Assembly: GCF_022965805.1 (NCBI RefSeq)
Contig: NW_027331301.1
Coordinates: 100,074-164,073 of the forward strand
Origin: Primulina eburnea
Lineage: Eukaryota > Streptophyta > Magnoliopsida > Lamiales > Gesneriaceae
Reading direction: 5' to 3'
Length of the DNA: 64,000 bases
This document shows, piece after piece, positions 1 to 10,562 of this stretch (positions are counted from its first letter, which is position 1; the number at the start of each line of letters is the position of its first letter). Both the position numbers and the translations under genes were made by a program. The notes below the pieces were generated by a model. It worked only from the letters and a program-made list of their open reading frames with translations, was not told the DNA's origin and ran no database searches.

Positions 1-504
1 GGACCCGGACGCTAATCAAGTTCTTAATCATAAGTGGGACTAATTAATCAATTAAAAACAGGGTCTAAATTTTTTTTTTTTTTTAACTGCGGAACGTAGT
101 GAAATCAAGACATATATACATATCAGTATATAAATAAAATACAAATCCTGTATCACAACATTTATTCAAACTAGGGTTTAAACTAAAGTCAAGTGTTTAA
201 CCCTACTTCTAGTCCAAGTCCGGTGCCACCACTCTAATCACGATCTAGCTCTTCATCTCCTCGACCCTGAACCTGTCCCACCTGTTGTCAAGTACACATA
301 CAGACAAGACAACAGCCGGATATACCGGTGAGAATATAATCCCCAGTATAAATCAATGAAACATGCAATCATATAAACAATATATAAAGCATGTAATCAG
401 GTAACATGAATATGTATCATAATCCGAAACATAAACAATACTCGTACCTACATCATTTAAGACTAGACTCTATCCTAGTCTTGGGATCCCGGTTTCCAGA
501 TGTG

Positions 505-578
505 GTATTCCTATATCGAATTCCGTAAAGGAGGGAACCATAATATCTATTACTCGATATAACCAGTGCCCCGGTATT
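505..578. repeat. Copy 1 of a ~65-bp hairpin-forming direct repeat in C1
   Basis: Contains TTCCTATATCGAATTCCGTA followed about 30 bases later by ACTCGATATAACC; TATATCGA and TCGATATA are inverted partners. Two more copies occur at 16639-16694 and 16700-16755. Element A is inserted at the edge of one copy. Confidence 0.7.
574..578. repeat. Target-site duplication of element A (GTATT), left
   Basis: GTATT directly precedes the TGTGACACC end of A and is repeated directly after the other end at 16639-16643. Confidence 0.93.
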
Positions 579-1077
579 TGTGACACCCCGATCCTCTTTT
601 AAAATAAATACGCAGCGGAAATAAAATTTTCTCTTTTCAAAATATACGGAAGGAGTTTCAAAATACATTTCTTCAAATATCTTTACAAAATAAATACATG
701 ATCATTTAAATGACATAACAAAAACAAAACATCATTCCTATGATCATGCCAAAATCCTCCTTCCACGGTGTATGCATATGACCCCCAATCCACAGTCAAC
801 GTCCCGGGGCACCACTCTGATCTGCATCACATGAAATAACTGAAATGAGAATAAATCTCAGCAAGTGGAACTCTTATATAATAATAAACAATAATCTCTG
901 TAAAACATCTCTTTGAAATCATAAATACCATCAACTCTGAACTGTAAACTCTGAATATCAATAACATAGCAATAGCATAAAAAATATGATGGTATTTCTC
1001 TTTTGCTCTGGGGATTGATATCAATAGTATCTCTGCTCTGGGTTGCTCGTATCCCAAATCGATATAAATACCGATAA
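579..1077 (-). mobile_element. Element A 3' LTR, distal part
   Basis: Starts TGTGACACC and matches 15130-15629 of the other LTR nearly exactly. Differences seen are a one-base indel and a substitution near 727-735 (AAACAAAACATCATT against AAACAAACACCATT). It is interrupted after GATAA (1073-1077) by element B and resumes at 9507. Confidence 0.95.
1073..1077. repeat. Target-site duplication of element B (GATAA), left
   Basis: GATAA occurs once in the uninterrupted LTR (at about 15623) but on both sides of B, at 1073-1077 and 9507-9511. Confidence 0.95.
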
Positions 1078-1610
1078 TGAAACAACCCACTCCCATGGCA
1101 ATTAAATTAACTAATTAACATATGCGGAAGCCTTAGCATTTACGAGGGAAAGTACAATATATCATTTCCATTATAAACATTATCCATACTAATATACATG
1201 TTCGTTCGCAAAATAACATCCAACACCTAACCATAAGTCAACATATTCCATTATTCATATAACAAACTACAAAATACTTAAAAACATCACATGTTCATTC
1301 CGCCCAAAATAAAATGACATGATAAAAAGTTTTCCCCCATTGCTTTCTATATGACTTCTCCTTCCTCGGACAATCCATTTCAGTCCTTTTTATCACCTGC
1401 ATCACATGATATTAACTGGAATGAGAATAAACTCAGTAAGTACGAAGCTGTACATAGCAATTACATATACATAACTTTGGCTTAGAACATGGCTATGGCA
1501 ATGGCGATAAAGAATGAATCGTAAATCTCAAATCAATGTAAAGGGTATCATAACATGAATTAAAGGAAGGAAATGACAGTACTGTGACCTGTGACCTGTG
1601 ACCTGTGGAT

Positions 1611-1655
1611 AGTATCTCTTTGATATATAAATATACCAAAACTGTGAGAGATACT
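1611..1655. other. Inverted repeat / hairpin in the B LTR
   Basis: AGTATCTCT at 1611-1619 pairs with AGAGATACT at 1647-1655; the loop is AT-rich. The same structure is in the other LTR at 8148-8192. Confidence 0.6.
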
Positions 1656-2240
1656 CATAATCATGTGATTGGCCAATGACATGCATGAATTACTATCATT
1701 CCTTGACTTTAATCATAGGGAATTTCATTGAGGCATTACATCAAACACTTGATGAACACAAAGGTTTATTAGCTCCTTGATCAATGAATTCAATGAAAAT
1801 ACTTGAACAATGAATATATACTAAGATATAACTCAAGTATACACCAATGAAAGGAGCTAATTATCAATAAACATGGCTTTTATACATATAAATATCATGT
1901 GAGCAATTGAAAGAGAACTTCTACTTACTACACAATAACCACTTGGTTGATATAGTATCTTGAAGCAATCCCTACAATCATAAGACAACAATAACCATAT
2001 ATCATCACCAATAACTCAAGGATTCAAAGAAAATCCAACTCAACTCTTCAAACTCTTCCAACTCCTACAATAAAATTCTTACCTTGTAGCTTGGAGTTGA
2101 GGTAGAATAGGCTACAAACTCAACTATGATTCTTGAGCTTGGAATAGAGAATTGTGTGGAAGAGAAACTTGAGGGAGGAGGCTAGGAACGATGCAAGGAG
2201 AAGGAAAGAAGGATAAATGGCTAGAAGAATCGAGAAACCT

Positions 2241-2250
2241 GATTATAAGC
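2241..2250 (-). promoter_or_regulatory. TATA-like site in the B 3' LTR
   Basis: Minus-strand CTTATAAT lies about 25 bp downstream (element sense) of the GC-rich cluster at 2276-2398. An identical site in the 5' LTR is at 8778-8787 and would be the active copy. The assignment is inferred from sequence only. Confidence 0.45.
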
Positions 2251-2275
2251 CTTCATTTTTCCCTAAAAAACGTAT

Positions 2276-2398
2276 AGACACGGACCCCGTGCTCCCCTCC
2301 GTGTATAGGTCCGTGTACACACTGTAAATCACTTATTTTTCGTGGCAAGACCCGGACCCCGTGTAGGGGTCCGTGTAGGGGTCCGTGTACCCACTGCC
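2276..2398. repeat. GC-rich palindromic word cluster in the B 3' LTR
   Basis: Several interleaved copies of ACGGACCC and GGGTCCGT, giving dyads. A second copy is at 8813-8935. The word set is shared with element D (30539-30875). Confidence 0.8.
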
Positions 2399-2969
2399 AG
2401 GGGCCAAAACTGCAATTTTTCTTCCGAATTAGCCAAAGTGGTAAACATGAAAGTTGTAGCCCTATGTGTTTTCTTTAACCCCTCCAAATTTCAGGTCATT
2501 CGGAGATCTGAGCAAAGAGTTATGCCCATTCTACCAACATGTGTCAGTGCAGGAACAACGAAACACACGACACACTTCGGGCCGCTTTTGGCTCGTCTTC
2601 CCTAAGGATTTGAACAAAACTCAAAATAAGAAAGCTATAGCCTTATATCTTATCTTTCTAATGGAGGTGGCCTCATATCAATTGGATCAATATACAAAAC
2701 ATTATACTAAAAACCACAACTACCGCCACATTTGTCATACCCTTTATGCACTTCCATTTTCTATTTGGCTCAAGATCAACTTTCTATTCTACCCATTCAT
2801 TTCTATAACTATCACCAACCATGAACATAATGTCAAAACAATAACCGTTTCAATAAAGATATCCATGAACAATAACCATTCAACATAATCTCAACCAGTA
2901 AAGCATAAAATATGATCATAACAATAATAAACCACAAGGGTTAACATGATAAAAGGTTGGACTATTACA

Positions 2970-2982
2970 ATCTCCCCTCCTT
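2970..2982 (-). promoter_or_regulatory. Polypurine tract of element B
   Basis: Minus-strand AAGGAGGGGAGAT directly abuts the 3' LTR. Just upstream (element sense) is a short GGGGACGAAATT segment after the pol stop, typical of this group. It primes plus-strand DNA synthesis. Confidence 0.9.
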
Positions 2983-3004
2983 ATAAAAATTTCGTCCCCG
3001 AAAT

Positions 3005-6000
3005 TTACTTACCTTTGAATAAATTGGGATAGCGATGTTTCATTTCTTCTTCCGGTTCCCAAGTCGCCTCCTCAATCACTTGATTTCTCCAAAGGACTTT
3101 GACAATACCAATATTTTTGTTTCTTAACACTTTAACCTTACGATCAAGTATTTGAACCGGCACTTCTTCGTAGCTTAAATTAGGCAAAAGATCTAATGAT
3201 TCATGTCGAAGAACATGAGATGGATTGGGAAGATATTTGCGTAGCATAGACACATGAAAGACATTGTGCATTCGATCCAAGTCTGGTGGCAATGCAAGAC
3301 GATAGGCTCGGTCTCCAATCTTGTCGAGAATTTCAAACGGCCCAATGTATCGAGGACTTAGTTTGCCTTTCTTGCCAAATCGCATAACTTCCTTGAGAGG
3401 AGCTATTTTAATAAACACATGATCACCAACCTCGAATGCCAATGGCCGCCGTCGTACATCAGCATAACTTTTCTGTCTAGACTGAGCGGTCTTCATTCTT
3501 TCTTGGATCAATGCCACAACATCTGCTGTTTGTTGAACCAACTCCGGGCCCAACATCTTCCTTTCACCTACTTCTTCCCAGTATAATGGAGATCGGCACC
3601 TTCTTCCATATAAAGCTTCATAGGGTGCCATGCCGATTGAAGATTGGTAGCTGTTGTTATACGTAAATTCGACAAGAGGCAATTTGGAATCCCAACTTCC
3701 TGGGAAATCAATTGTACAAGCACGTAACATATCTTCCAGAATTTGAATTACCCTTTCAGATTGTCCGTCACTTTGAGGATGATATGCTGTGCTAAAGGCC
3801 AACTTGGTGCCCAAGGCTCTGTGCAAACTCTTCCAGAACTCCGAAGTAAACCTTGGGTCACGATCAGATACAATTGATACAGGTATTCCATGAAGTCTTA
3901 CAATTTCAGCTACATAAACTTCAGCATATTGGTTCATTGTAAACGTTATCTTTACTGGAAGAAAATGAGCTGACTTGGTTAACCGGTCAACAATCACCCA
4001 TATGGAGTTGTAACCCTTTGGTGTTCTTGGAAGTCCCGTTACGAAGTCCATAGTGATATGTTCCCATTTCCATTGAGGTATAGGGAGAGACAGCAAAGTC
4101 CCCGCAGGTCTTTGATGCTCCATCTTAACCTGCTGACAGGTTAGACATTCAGAAATAAATAACATGATATCTTTCTTCATACCTGGCCACCAATAAAGAC
4201 GTCGAAGATCTTGATACATTTTGGTACTGCCAGGATGAACTGAATATGGCGCTGTATGAGCTTCAATAAGTATATCCTTCCGAATGTCATCACCCCTAGG
4301 AACACAAATTCTACCTCGAAAGGTCAATAAACCATCACGATTCGAACCAAATTCAGAAACTCCTGTTAAATCATTTTTATTCTTCAACTCTAATAACTGA
4401 ATATCCAATTGTTGCTCCTTTAGAATACGATCAATCAAAGTAGAGCGAAGAACTAGTGCAGATAACTGATCTACTGTACCTGGAGATACTAGAGTTATTT
4501 CGTTCCTTTGCAAATCGAGTAATAACGGTTTCTGAATCATGGAGCCCAATAAATAACTGGATTTACGGCTTAAAGCATCTGCAACGACATTAGCTTTTCC
4601 AGGATGATAGCTAATCGTGCAATCATAATCTTTTAGCAGCTCCAACCACCTCCGCTGCCTCATATTCAATTCCTTCTGCGAAAACAAATACCTCAAACTT
4701 TTATGGTCTGTAAAAATTTCACATTTCTCACCATATAAATAATGCCGCCATATCTTCAAGGCGAATACTACAGCTGCCAACTCCAAATCATGTGTGGGAT
4801 AATTCTTCTCGTATTCTTTTAGCTGACGAGAAGCATAAGCGATTACTTTCCCACGTTGCATCAACACAGCACCTAACCCCTGCTTTGAGGCATCTGTATA
4901 CACAACAAAATCCTCAGTACCACAAGGAAGTACTAATACAGGGGCAGAAGTTAACTTATCTTTCAAGGTTTGGAAAGCTTGTTGGCATTCAATTGTCCAT
5001 TCAAACTTGGTAGTTTTCCGTGTCAACTTGTCAATGGCAATGCTATTTTCGAGAAGTCTGCTATGAATCTTCTGTAATACCCAGCCAAGCCAAGAAAACT
5101 CCGTACCTCTGAAACTGTCTTTGGAATGGACCATTGCTTAATAGCTTCAATCTTGGACGGGTCGACTGCTATTCCTTCTTTTGACACAATATGGCCTAAA
5201 AACGCCACTTGCTCTAACCAAAACTCACATTTCTTTAATTTCGCATATAATTGTTTCTCCCTCAATGTCTGTAATACGATCCTCAAATGCTCCCTATGAA
5301 GTTCTCGTGTCTTCGAGTAGATCAGAATGTCATCAATAAAAACAATGACAAAAGTATCCAAATACGGCTTAAAGACACGATTCATCAAATCCATAAACAC
5401 TGAAGGAGCATTAGTTAGCCCGAACGACATCACCAAAAATTCATAATGGCCATACCTCGTTCTAAAAGCAGTCTTCGGTATGTCCTCCGTTTTTACTTTC
5501 AATTGATGATATCCGGATCGAAGATCGATTTTTGAAAATACAGTGGCCCCTTGCAATTGATCAAAAAGATCGTCGATTCGAGGTAAAGGATATTTATTTT
5601 TAATAGTTACCTTATTGAGTTCACGATAATCAATGCATAACCTCAACGATCCATCTTTCTTTTTCACGAACAAAACCGGAGCTCCCCATGGCGAGGAACT
5701 AGGACGAATGAATCCTTTATCTAATAACTCCTGTAATTGATTCTTCAATTCCTTCATTTCAGTTGGAGCCATTCTGTATGGAGTTTTAGAAATTGGGGCT
5801 GTACCTGGACTCAATTCAATAACAAACTCTACCTCTCGATCAGGAGGTAAGCCAGGCACATCATCAGCAAATACATCAGGATACTCCTGAACTACATCAA
5901 TATTCTGAATTTGCACATTACTGTCCCTATTCACATCCGATACTAAGGCAAGAAAACCAGTACAACCCTTATTCAATAATTTCGTAGCTTGGAGACAAGA

Positions 6001-7443
6001 AATAAGGGAAATACTTAACGAGGAACCTAGCCCAATAAATTCATCACCCTCATGACCATCAGTTACAAACCTCACGGTCTTTTCCACACAATCAATCACG
6101 GCACGATAAGCGTATAACCAATCCATACCCAAAATCACGTCGAAAGCAACCATTGGAATTACAATAAAATCAGCATACAACAATCTCGAACCTATCTGTA
6201 CTGGACATGCCTTAAGAATACTTGTAGGACAAATCTCATCACCAGAAGGCAACATAATATTGAATTGTAAAGGCATGATAGTAGGCTCACGAGATAAGGA
6301 GTGCATAAATACTTCAGACATAAAGGAATGAGTTGCACCAGTATCAATCAATGTAAATGCTTCCTTGCCAGATATTAGAATATTACCTGATATGACTGAA
6401 GAATCAGGATTGGCTCCTTCTTTTGTCATCGTAAAGATTCTGCCTTGAACTTTTCCTTTATCAGAGGAGAGAGGACATTTCTGTGCTGTATGCCCCATTT
6501 CTTTACATCTATAACATCGGCCACTTCCCACTAGACATTCCCCTTTATGTGGCTTGCCACATTTAGGACATAATGGTCGCTCCATCTCTGAAGAAGGCGC
6601 AAAAGGTTTATTGCGTTGTTCCATTTTGGCTTTTCCTTTGTGACCACCTCGAGCACTAGTACTTGCCCCTTGCCCTCTCGCTTGGAAAGCTTGCCTTCTT
6701 AATTGCCGCTCCTTTTCAATTTCTTGTTCATCGTGCTCAGCAAGTAAGGCTCTTTCAACAATGTCTTGATAAGTGATCACCTTGGCCATATGAACATCCC
6801 TTCGAATTTCTGGTTTCAACCCACGAAGGAAATGTTCTCCTTTGTCTTTATCATTTTCAGCAATAAATGGAACAAACACACATCCTTCTTCAAATTTCAA
6901 TGTATATTCAGCAACAGACAAGGAATCTTGCCTCAACTCAAGAAATTCTTTGACCTTCTTTGCTTTAACTTCTCTTGAAAAGGACTTGGCATAAAATAAC
7001 TCTTTGAACTCTTCCCATTTTAACTCGCGAACATTGACAGTCACTTTCGTAGCTTCCCACCAGATGCGAGCAGCTTTCACTAGCATAAACACAGAACAGC
7101 TCACTCTATCTCGATCAGTGAACTTCAGATAGTCAAATATAGCCTCCAAAGATTTAACCCATTCCAAAGCTACGAGTGGATCGGCACCACCGACAAATTC
7201 GGGAGGGTTCATACGCCTGAACAATTCATAGGAACTACCTTCGGTGCTTTCCACTCTAATCTGTCCTCTTCCTTGACCATGCCCTTGGGTTGAGGTATGC
7301 AGGCTCAACAACTGTTGAATTTGTTCACCATGAACTTTCGCCTGTTCTTGTATTAATTTACTGAATTCGTCTACAACGTTGGTAGTCCTATCAGTGGTAG
7401 GGGTCCTATCATCCCCATCAGTAACCTTTCGTTTAGGAGGCAT
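3005..7443 (-). pseudogene. gag-pol: Element B gag-pol polyprotein, one frameshift
   Basis: Polyprotein of a Ty3/gypsy chromovirus. The start at 7443 (MPPKRK...) matches the start in A. The first open part (7443-5023, 806 residues) has Gag at about 75-240, a CCHC knuckle C310-C313-H318-C323, protease DTGA at 367-370, and reverse transcriptase at about 560-740 with FIDD at 702-705. The frame is lost at 5026/5025: compared with A, one base is missing between the RT connection and RNase H, and a TGA follows at once. The remaining frame runs to 3005 and holds RNase H (YTDAS), the integrase zinc-binding region, a DD35E core (MDF, SDRD, SER) and a C-terminal chromodomain ending [19 protein letters not shown]. 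No other break is seen. The lesion is not in a homopolymer, so it may be real, but one sequencing error would also explain it. Confidence 0.92.
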
Positions 7444-7600
7444 TTCCTACACGTAAGCTCACTTTAACATAGATATGAAGGAAATACATCAATAACAATA
7501 AAATAGAATCAATTCTCAAAGTTAAATTCAATAGATGCAGGATCGAAAACATACCGGATTGTCCTTGGTAGAAGAAGTCATATACGGTCCAAGAACTTTC

Positions 7601-7612
7601 GCTCTGATACCA
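7601..7612 (-). promoter_or_regulatory. Primer binding site of element B (initiator Met tRNA)
   Basis: Minus-strand TGGTATCAGAGC lies three bases inside the 5' LTR end and is complementary to the 3' end of plant initiator-Met tRNA. It primes minus-strand DNA synthesis. Confidence 0.95.
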
Positions 7613-7614
7613 AT

Positions 7615-9506
7615 TGAAACAACCCACTCCCATGGCAATTAAATTAACTAATTAACATATGCGGAAGCCTTAGCATTTACGAGGGAAAGTACAATATATC
7701 ATTTCCATTATAAACATTATCCATACTAATATACATGTTCGTTCGCAAAATAACATCCAACACCTAACCATAAGTCAACATATTCCATTATTCATATAAC
7801 AAACTACAAAATACTTAAAAACATCACATGTTCATTCCGCCCAAAATAAAATGACATGATAAAAAGTTTTCCCCCATTGCTTTCTATATGACTTCTCCTT
7901 CCTCGGACAATCCATTTCAGTCCTTTTTATCACCTGCATCACATGATATTAACTGGAATGAGAATAAACTCAGTAAGTACGAAGCTGTACATAGCAATTA
8001 CATATACATAACTTTGGCTTAGAACATGGCTATGGCAATGGCGATAAAGAATGAATCGTAAATCTCAAATCAATGTAAAGGGTATCATAACATGAATTAA
8101 AGGAAGGAAATGACAGTACTGTGACCTGTGACCTGTGACCTGTGGATAGTATCTCTTTGATATATAAATATACCAAAACTGTGAGAGATACTCATAATCA
8201 TGTGATTGGCCAATGACATGCATGAATTACTATCATTCCTTGACTTTAATCATAGGGAATTTCATTGAGGCATTACATCAAACACTTGATGAACACAAAG
8301 GTTTATTAGCTCCTTGATCAATGAATTCAATGAAAATACTTGAACAATGAATATATACTAAGATATAACTCAAGTATACACCAATGAAAGGAGCTAATTA
8401 TCAATAAACATGGCTTTTATACATATAAATATCATGTGAGCAATTGAAAGAGAACTTCTACTTACTACACAATAACCACTTGGTTGATATAGTATCTTGA
8501 AGCAATCCCTACAATCATAAGACAACAATAACCATATATCATCACCAATAACTCAAGGATTCAAAGAAAATCCAACTCAACTCTTCAAACTCTTCCAACT
8601 CCTACAATAAAATTCTTACCTTGTAGCTTGGAGTTGAGGTAGAATAGGCTACAAACTCAACTATGATTCTTGAGCTTGGAATAGAGAATTGTGTGGAAGA
8701 GAAACTTGAGGGAGGAGGCTAGGAACGATGCAAGGAGAAGGAAAGAAGGATAAATGGCTAGAAGAATCGAGAAACCTGATTATAAGCCTTCATTTTTCCC
8801 TAAAAAACGTATAGACACGGACCCCGTGCTCCCCTCCGTGTATAGGTCCGTGTACACACTGTAAATCACTTATTTTTCGTGGCAAGACCCGGACCCCGTG
8901 TAGGGGTCCGTGTAGGGGTCCGTGTACCCACTGCCAGGGGCCAAAACTGCAATTTTTCTTCCGAATTAGCCAAAGTGGTAAACATGAAAGTTGTAGCCCT
9001 ATGTGTTTTCTTTAACCCCTCCAAATTTCAGGTCATTCGGAGATCTGAGCAAAGAGTTATGCCCATTCTACCAACATGTGTCAGTGCAGGAACAACGAAA
9101 CACACGACACACTTCGGGCCGCTTTTGGCTCGTCTTCCCTAAGGATTTGAACAAAACTCAAAATAAGAAAGCTATAGCCTTATATATTATCTTTCTAATG
9201 GAGGTGGCCTCATATCAATTGGATCAATATACAAAACATTATACTAAAAACCACAACTACCGCCACATTTGTCATACCCTTTATGCACTTCCATTTTCTA
9301 TTTGGCTCAAGATCAACTTTCTATTCTACCCATTCATTTCTATAACTATCACCAACCATGAACATAATGTCAAAACAATAACCGTTTCAATAAAGATATC
9401 CATGAACAATAACCATTCAACATAATCTCAACCAGTAAAGCATAAAATATGATCATAACAATAATAAACCACAAGGGTTAACATGATAAAAGGTTGGACT
9501 ATTACA
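7615..9506 (-). mobile_element. Element B 5' LTR
   Basis: 1892 bp and almost identical to 1078-2969. As the 5' LTR it should carry the promoter: GC-rich palindromic cluster 8813-8935, then in element sense a TATA-like site at 8787-8778. Confidence 0.96.
8813..8935. repeat. GC-rich palindromic word cluster in the B 5' LTR
   Basis: Same as 2276-2398: repeated ACGGACCC / GGGTCCGT dyads just upstream (element sense) of the TATA-like site. Confidence 0.8.
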
Positions 9507-10522
9507 GATAACTCTGAGGGATATAAGCCTCTGGGCGATGATCATCTAATATTGCATGCAATCTCTGACTATGTATTTATCAATCCGAAAACATTTAAAC
9601 TCTTCTCTGGTTTTAACAATCACTTTAAACTCTATATTATTTCTTTTATTCCCTTTCAACAAAATGAGACCTACAATGTCTCTACTATATATAGCAATAC
9701 ATACTATGGATCAAATGGAAGGGAATAACACAATAAACTCTTTGAAACACATACATATATAATCATGTGAGCAAAAAGGAATGAAATTCCACTTACAAAC
9801 CACAACAACACCTCAACTTAGCTCTTGATCACCACCTACAACAAATAATCCACAAATAACACCAATATCAACTAAATATCCAAGATTACAAGCTAAATAA
9901 TCCATAAATCCACATAAACAACCAACCTAAACAACTCTTAATTTACAACCTTAACAGAATCGCACCAAAAACTTACCTAAGCTTCCTAGCACCAAGGAGA
10001 ATGTCGAACTCAAGTCGAAATTCCAAACAAACGCTTGAATCGAAGATAGGAAGTGAAAGAAGTGATGAAAAACCCTAAAAATGGAGAGAAATGTCGAGAA
10101 TGAAGGAGAGAAGAAAGGAAAAGCATGGCCAACCACTCCAAAAAGTAGCTTAAAAACTCGACCATACCTTCACCGCGGGTGCGCCAACACAAGGACCGCG
10201 GGTGCGCTATGGTTACGGCAATCTCAAAAATTCTGGAACACTAACACCGCGGGTGCGGCACTGCAAGCAGCGCGGGTGCAGTCTCTACCGCGGGGGCGGT
10301 CACTACATCACCGCGGGTGCGGTGTGCTCACGGCAAAGCACTATTCCCATGCAACTAAAATCGAACCGAAACGCTGAAACGAACAACCAACATCAACTAA
10401 TACCTCAAGACAATAAAACTAACAATACTATAGCCCAAAAATACAACTCTGAACATCTAATCAAATATCCCAAATAACAAACGAAACTTAAATCGTACCG
10501 TACACCGGGCTCGGCTATTACA
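9507..10522 (-). mobile_element. Element A 3' LTR, proximal part (after element B)
   Basis: Resumes with the second GATAA (9507-9511) and ends CTATTACA at 10522. It matches 15623-16638. Two substitutions were noticed: T/C in ACTTACCTAAG (about 9978) and A/G in GCGGGTGCAGTC (about 10280). Confidence 0.95.
10172..10323. repeat. GC-rich minisatellite in the A 3' LTR
   Basis: Six copies of a word near ACCGCGGGTGCG at irregular spacing of about 20-45 bp. CCGCGG is palindromic and most copies extend the dyad (CCGC...GCGG). Duplicated in the other LTR at 16288-16439. Confidence 0.85.
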
Positions 10523-10535
10523 ATCTCCCCCCCTT
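10523..10535 (-). promoter_or_regulatory. Polypurine tract of element A
   Basis: Minus-strand AAGGGGGGGAGAT adjoins the 3' LTR end at 10522, and a GGACGAAATT-type segment lies between it and the pol stop. Confidence 0.9.
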
Positions 10536-10562
10536 AAGGGAATTTCGTCCGCGAAATTGACG

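Larger units (their letters stand above)
1..578 (-). mobile_element. LTR of retroelement family C1, left part (interrupted by element A)
   Basis: Non-coding sequence that continues at 16639 after element A is removed; the five bases GTATT at 574-578 are repeated at 16639-16643. About 205-345 is clearly similar to the start of C2 at 17952-18100 (shared words around CCACCTGTTGTCA and GACAACAGCCGG). A poly-T run lies at about 69-84. The left end is outside the window. Orientation is inferred from the other end at 17951, where the minus strand begins TGTAATGCCC, a usual plant LTR start. No coding region is visible here. It could be a solo LTR or the LTR of an element reaching beyond the window. 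Confidence 0.75.
1078..2969 (-). mobile_element. Element B 3' LTR
   Basis: Begins TGAAACAACCC and ends ACTATTACA. It is a direct repeat of 7615-9506. It contains an 8-bp direct repeat (ACCTGTG, three to four copies near 1585-1607), an inverted repeat (1611-1619 with 1647-1655), a TATA-like site (2241-2250) and a GC-rich palindromic cluster (2276-2398). Confidence 0.96.
1078..9506 (-). mobile_element. Element B: full-length Ty3/gypsy chromovirus nested in the LTR of A
   Basis: 8429-bp element on the minus strand with 1892-bp LTRs (7615-9506 as 5' LTR, 1078-2969 as 3' LTR), primer site at 7601-7612, polypurine tract at 2970-2982 and TSD GATAA. The only LTR difference I noticed is C at 2650 against A at 9187, which implies a very recent insertion and fits its nested position in A. 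The gag-pol frame carries one frameshift, so this copy is probably not autonomous although it could be mobilised in trans. The protein is close to that of A, but LTR lengths and sequences differ, so it is a separate family. Confidence 0.96.

Noticed and set aside
7601..7612. tRNA gene fragment
   Set aside because: Only the 12 bases complementary to the tRNA 3' end are present, at the LTR border: these are primer sites (also 15113, 31937 and 46766).
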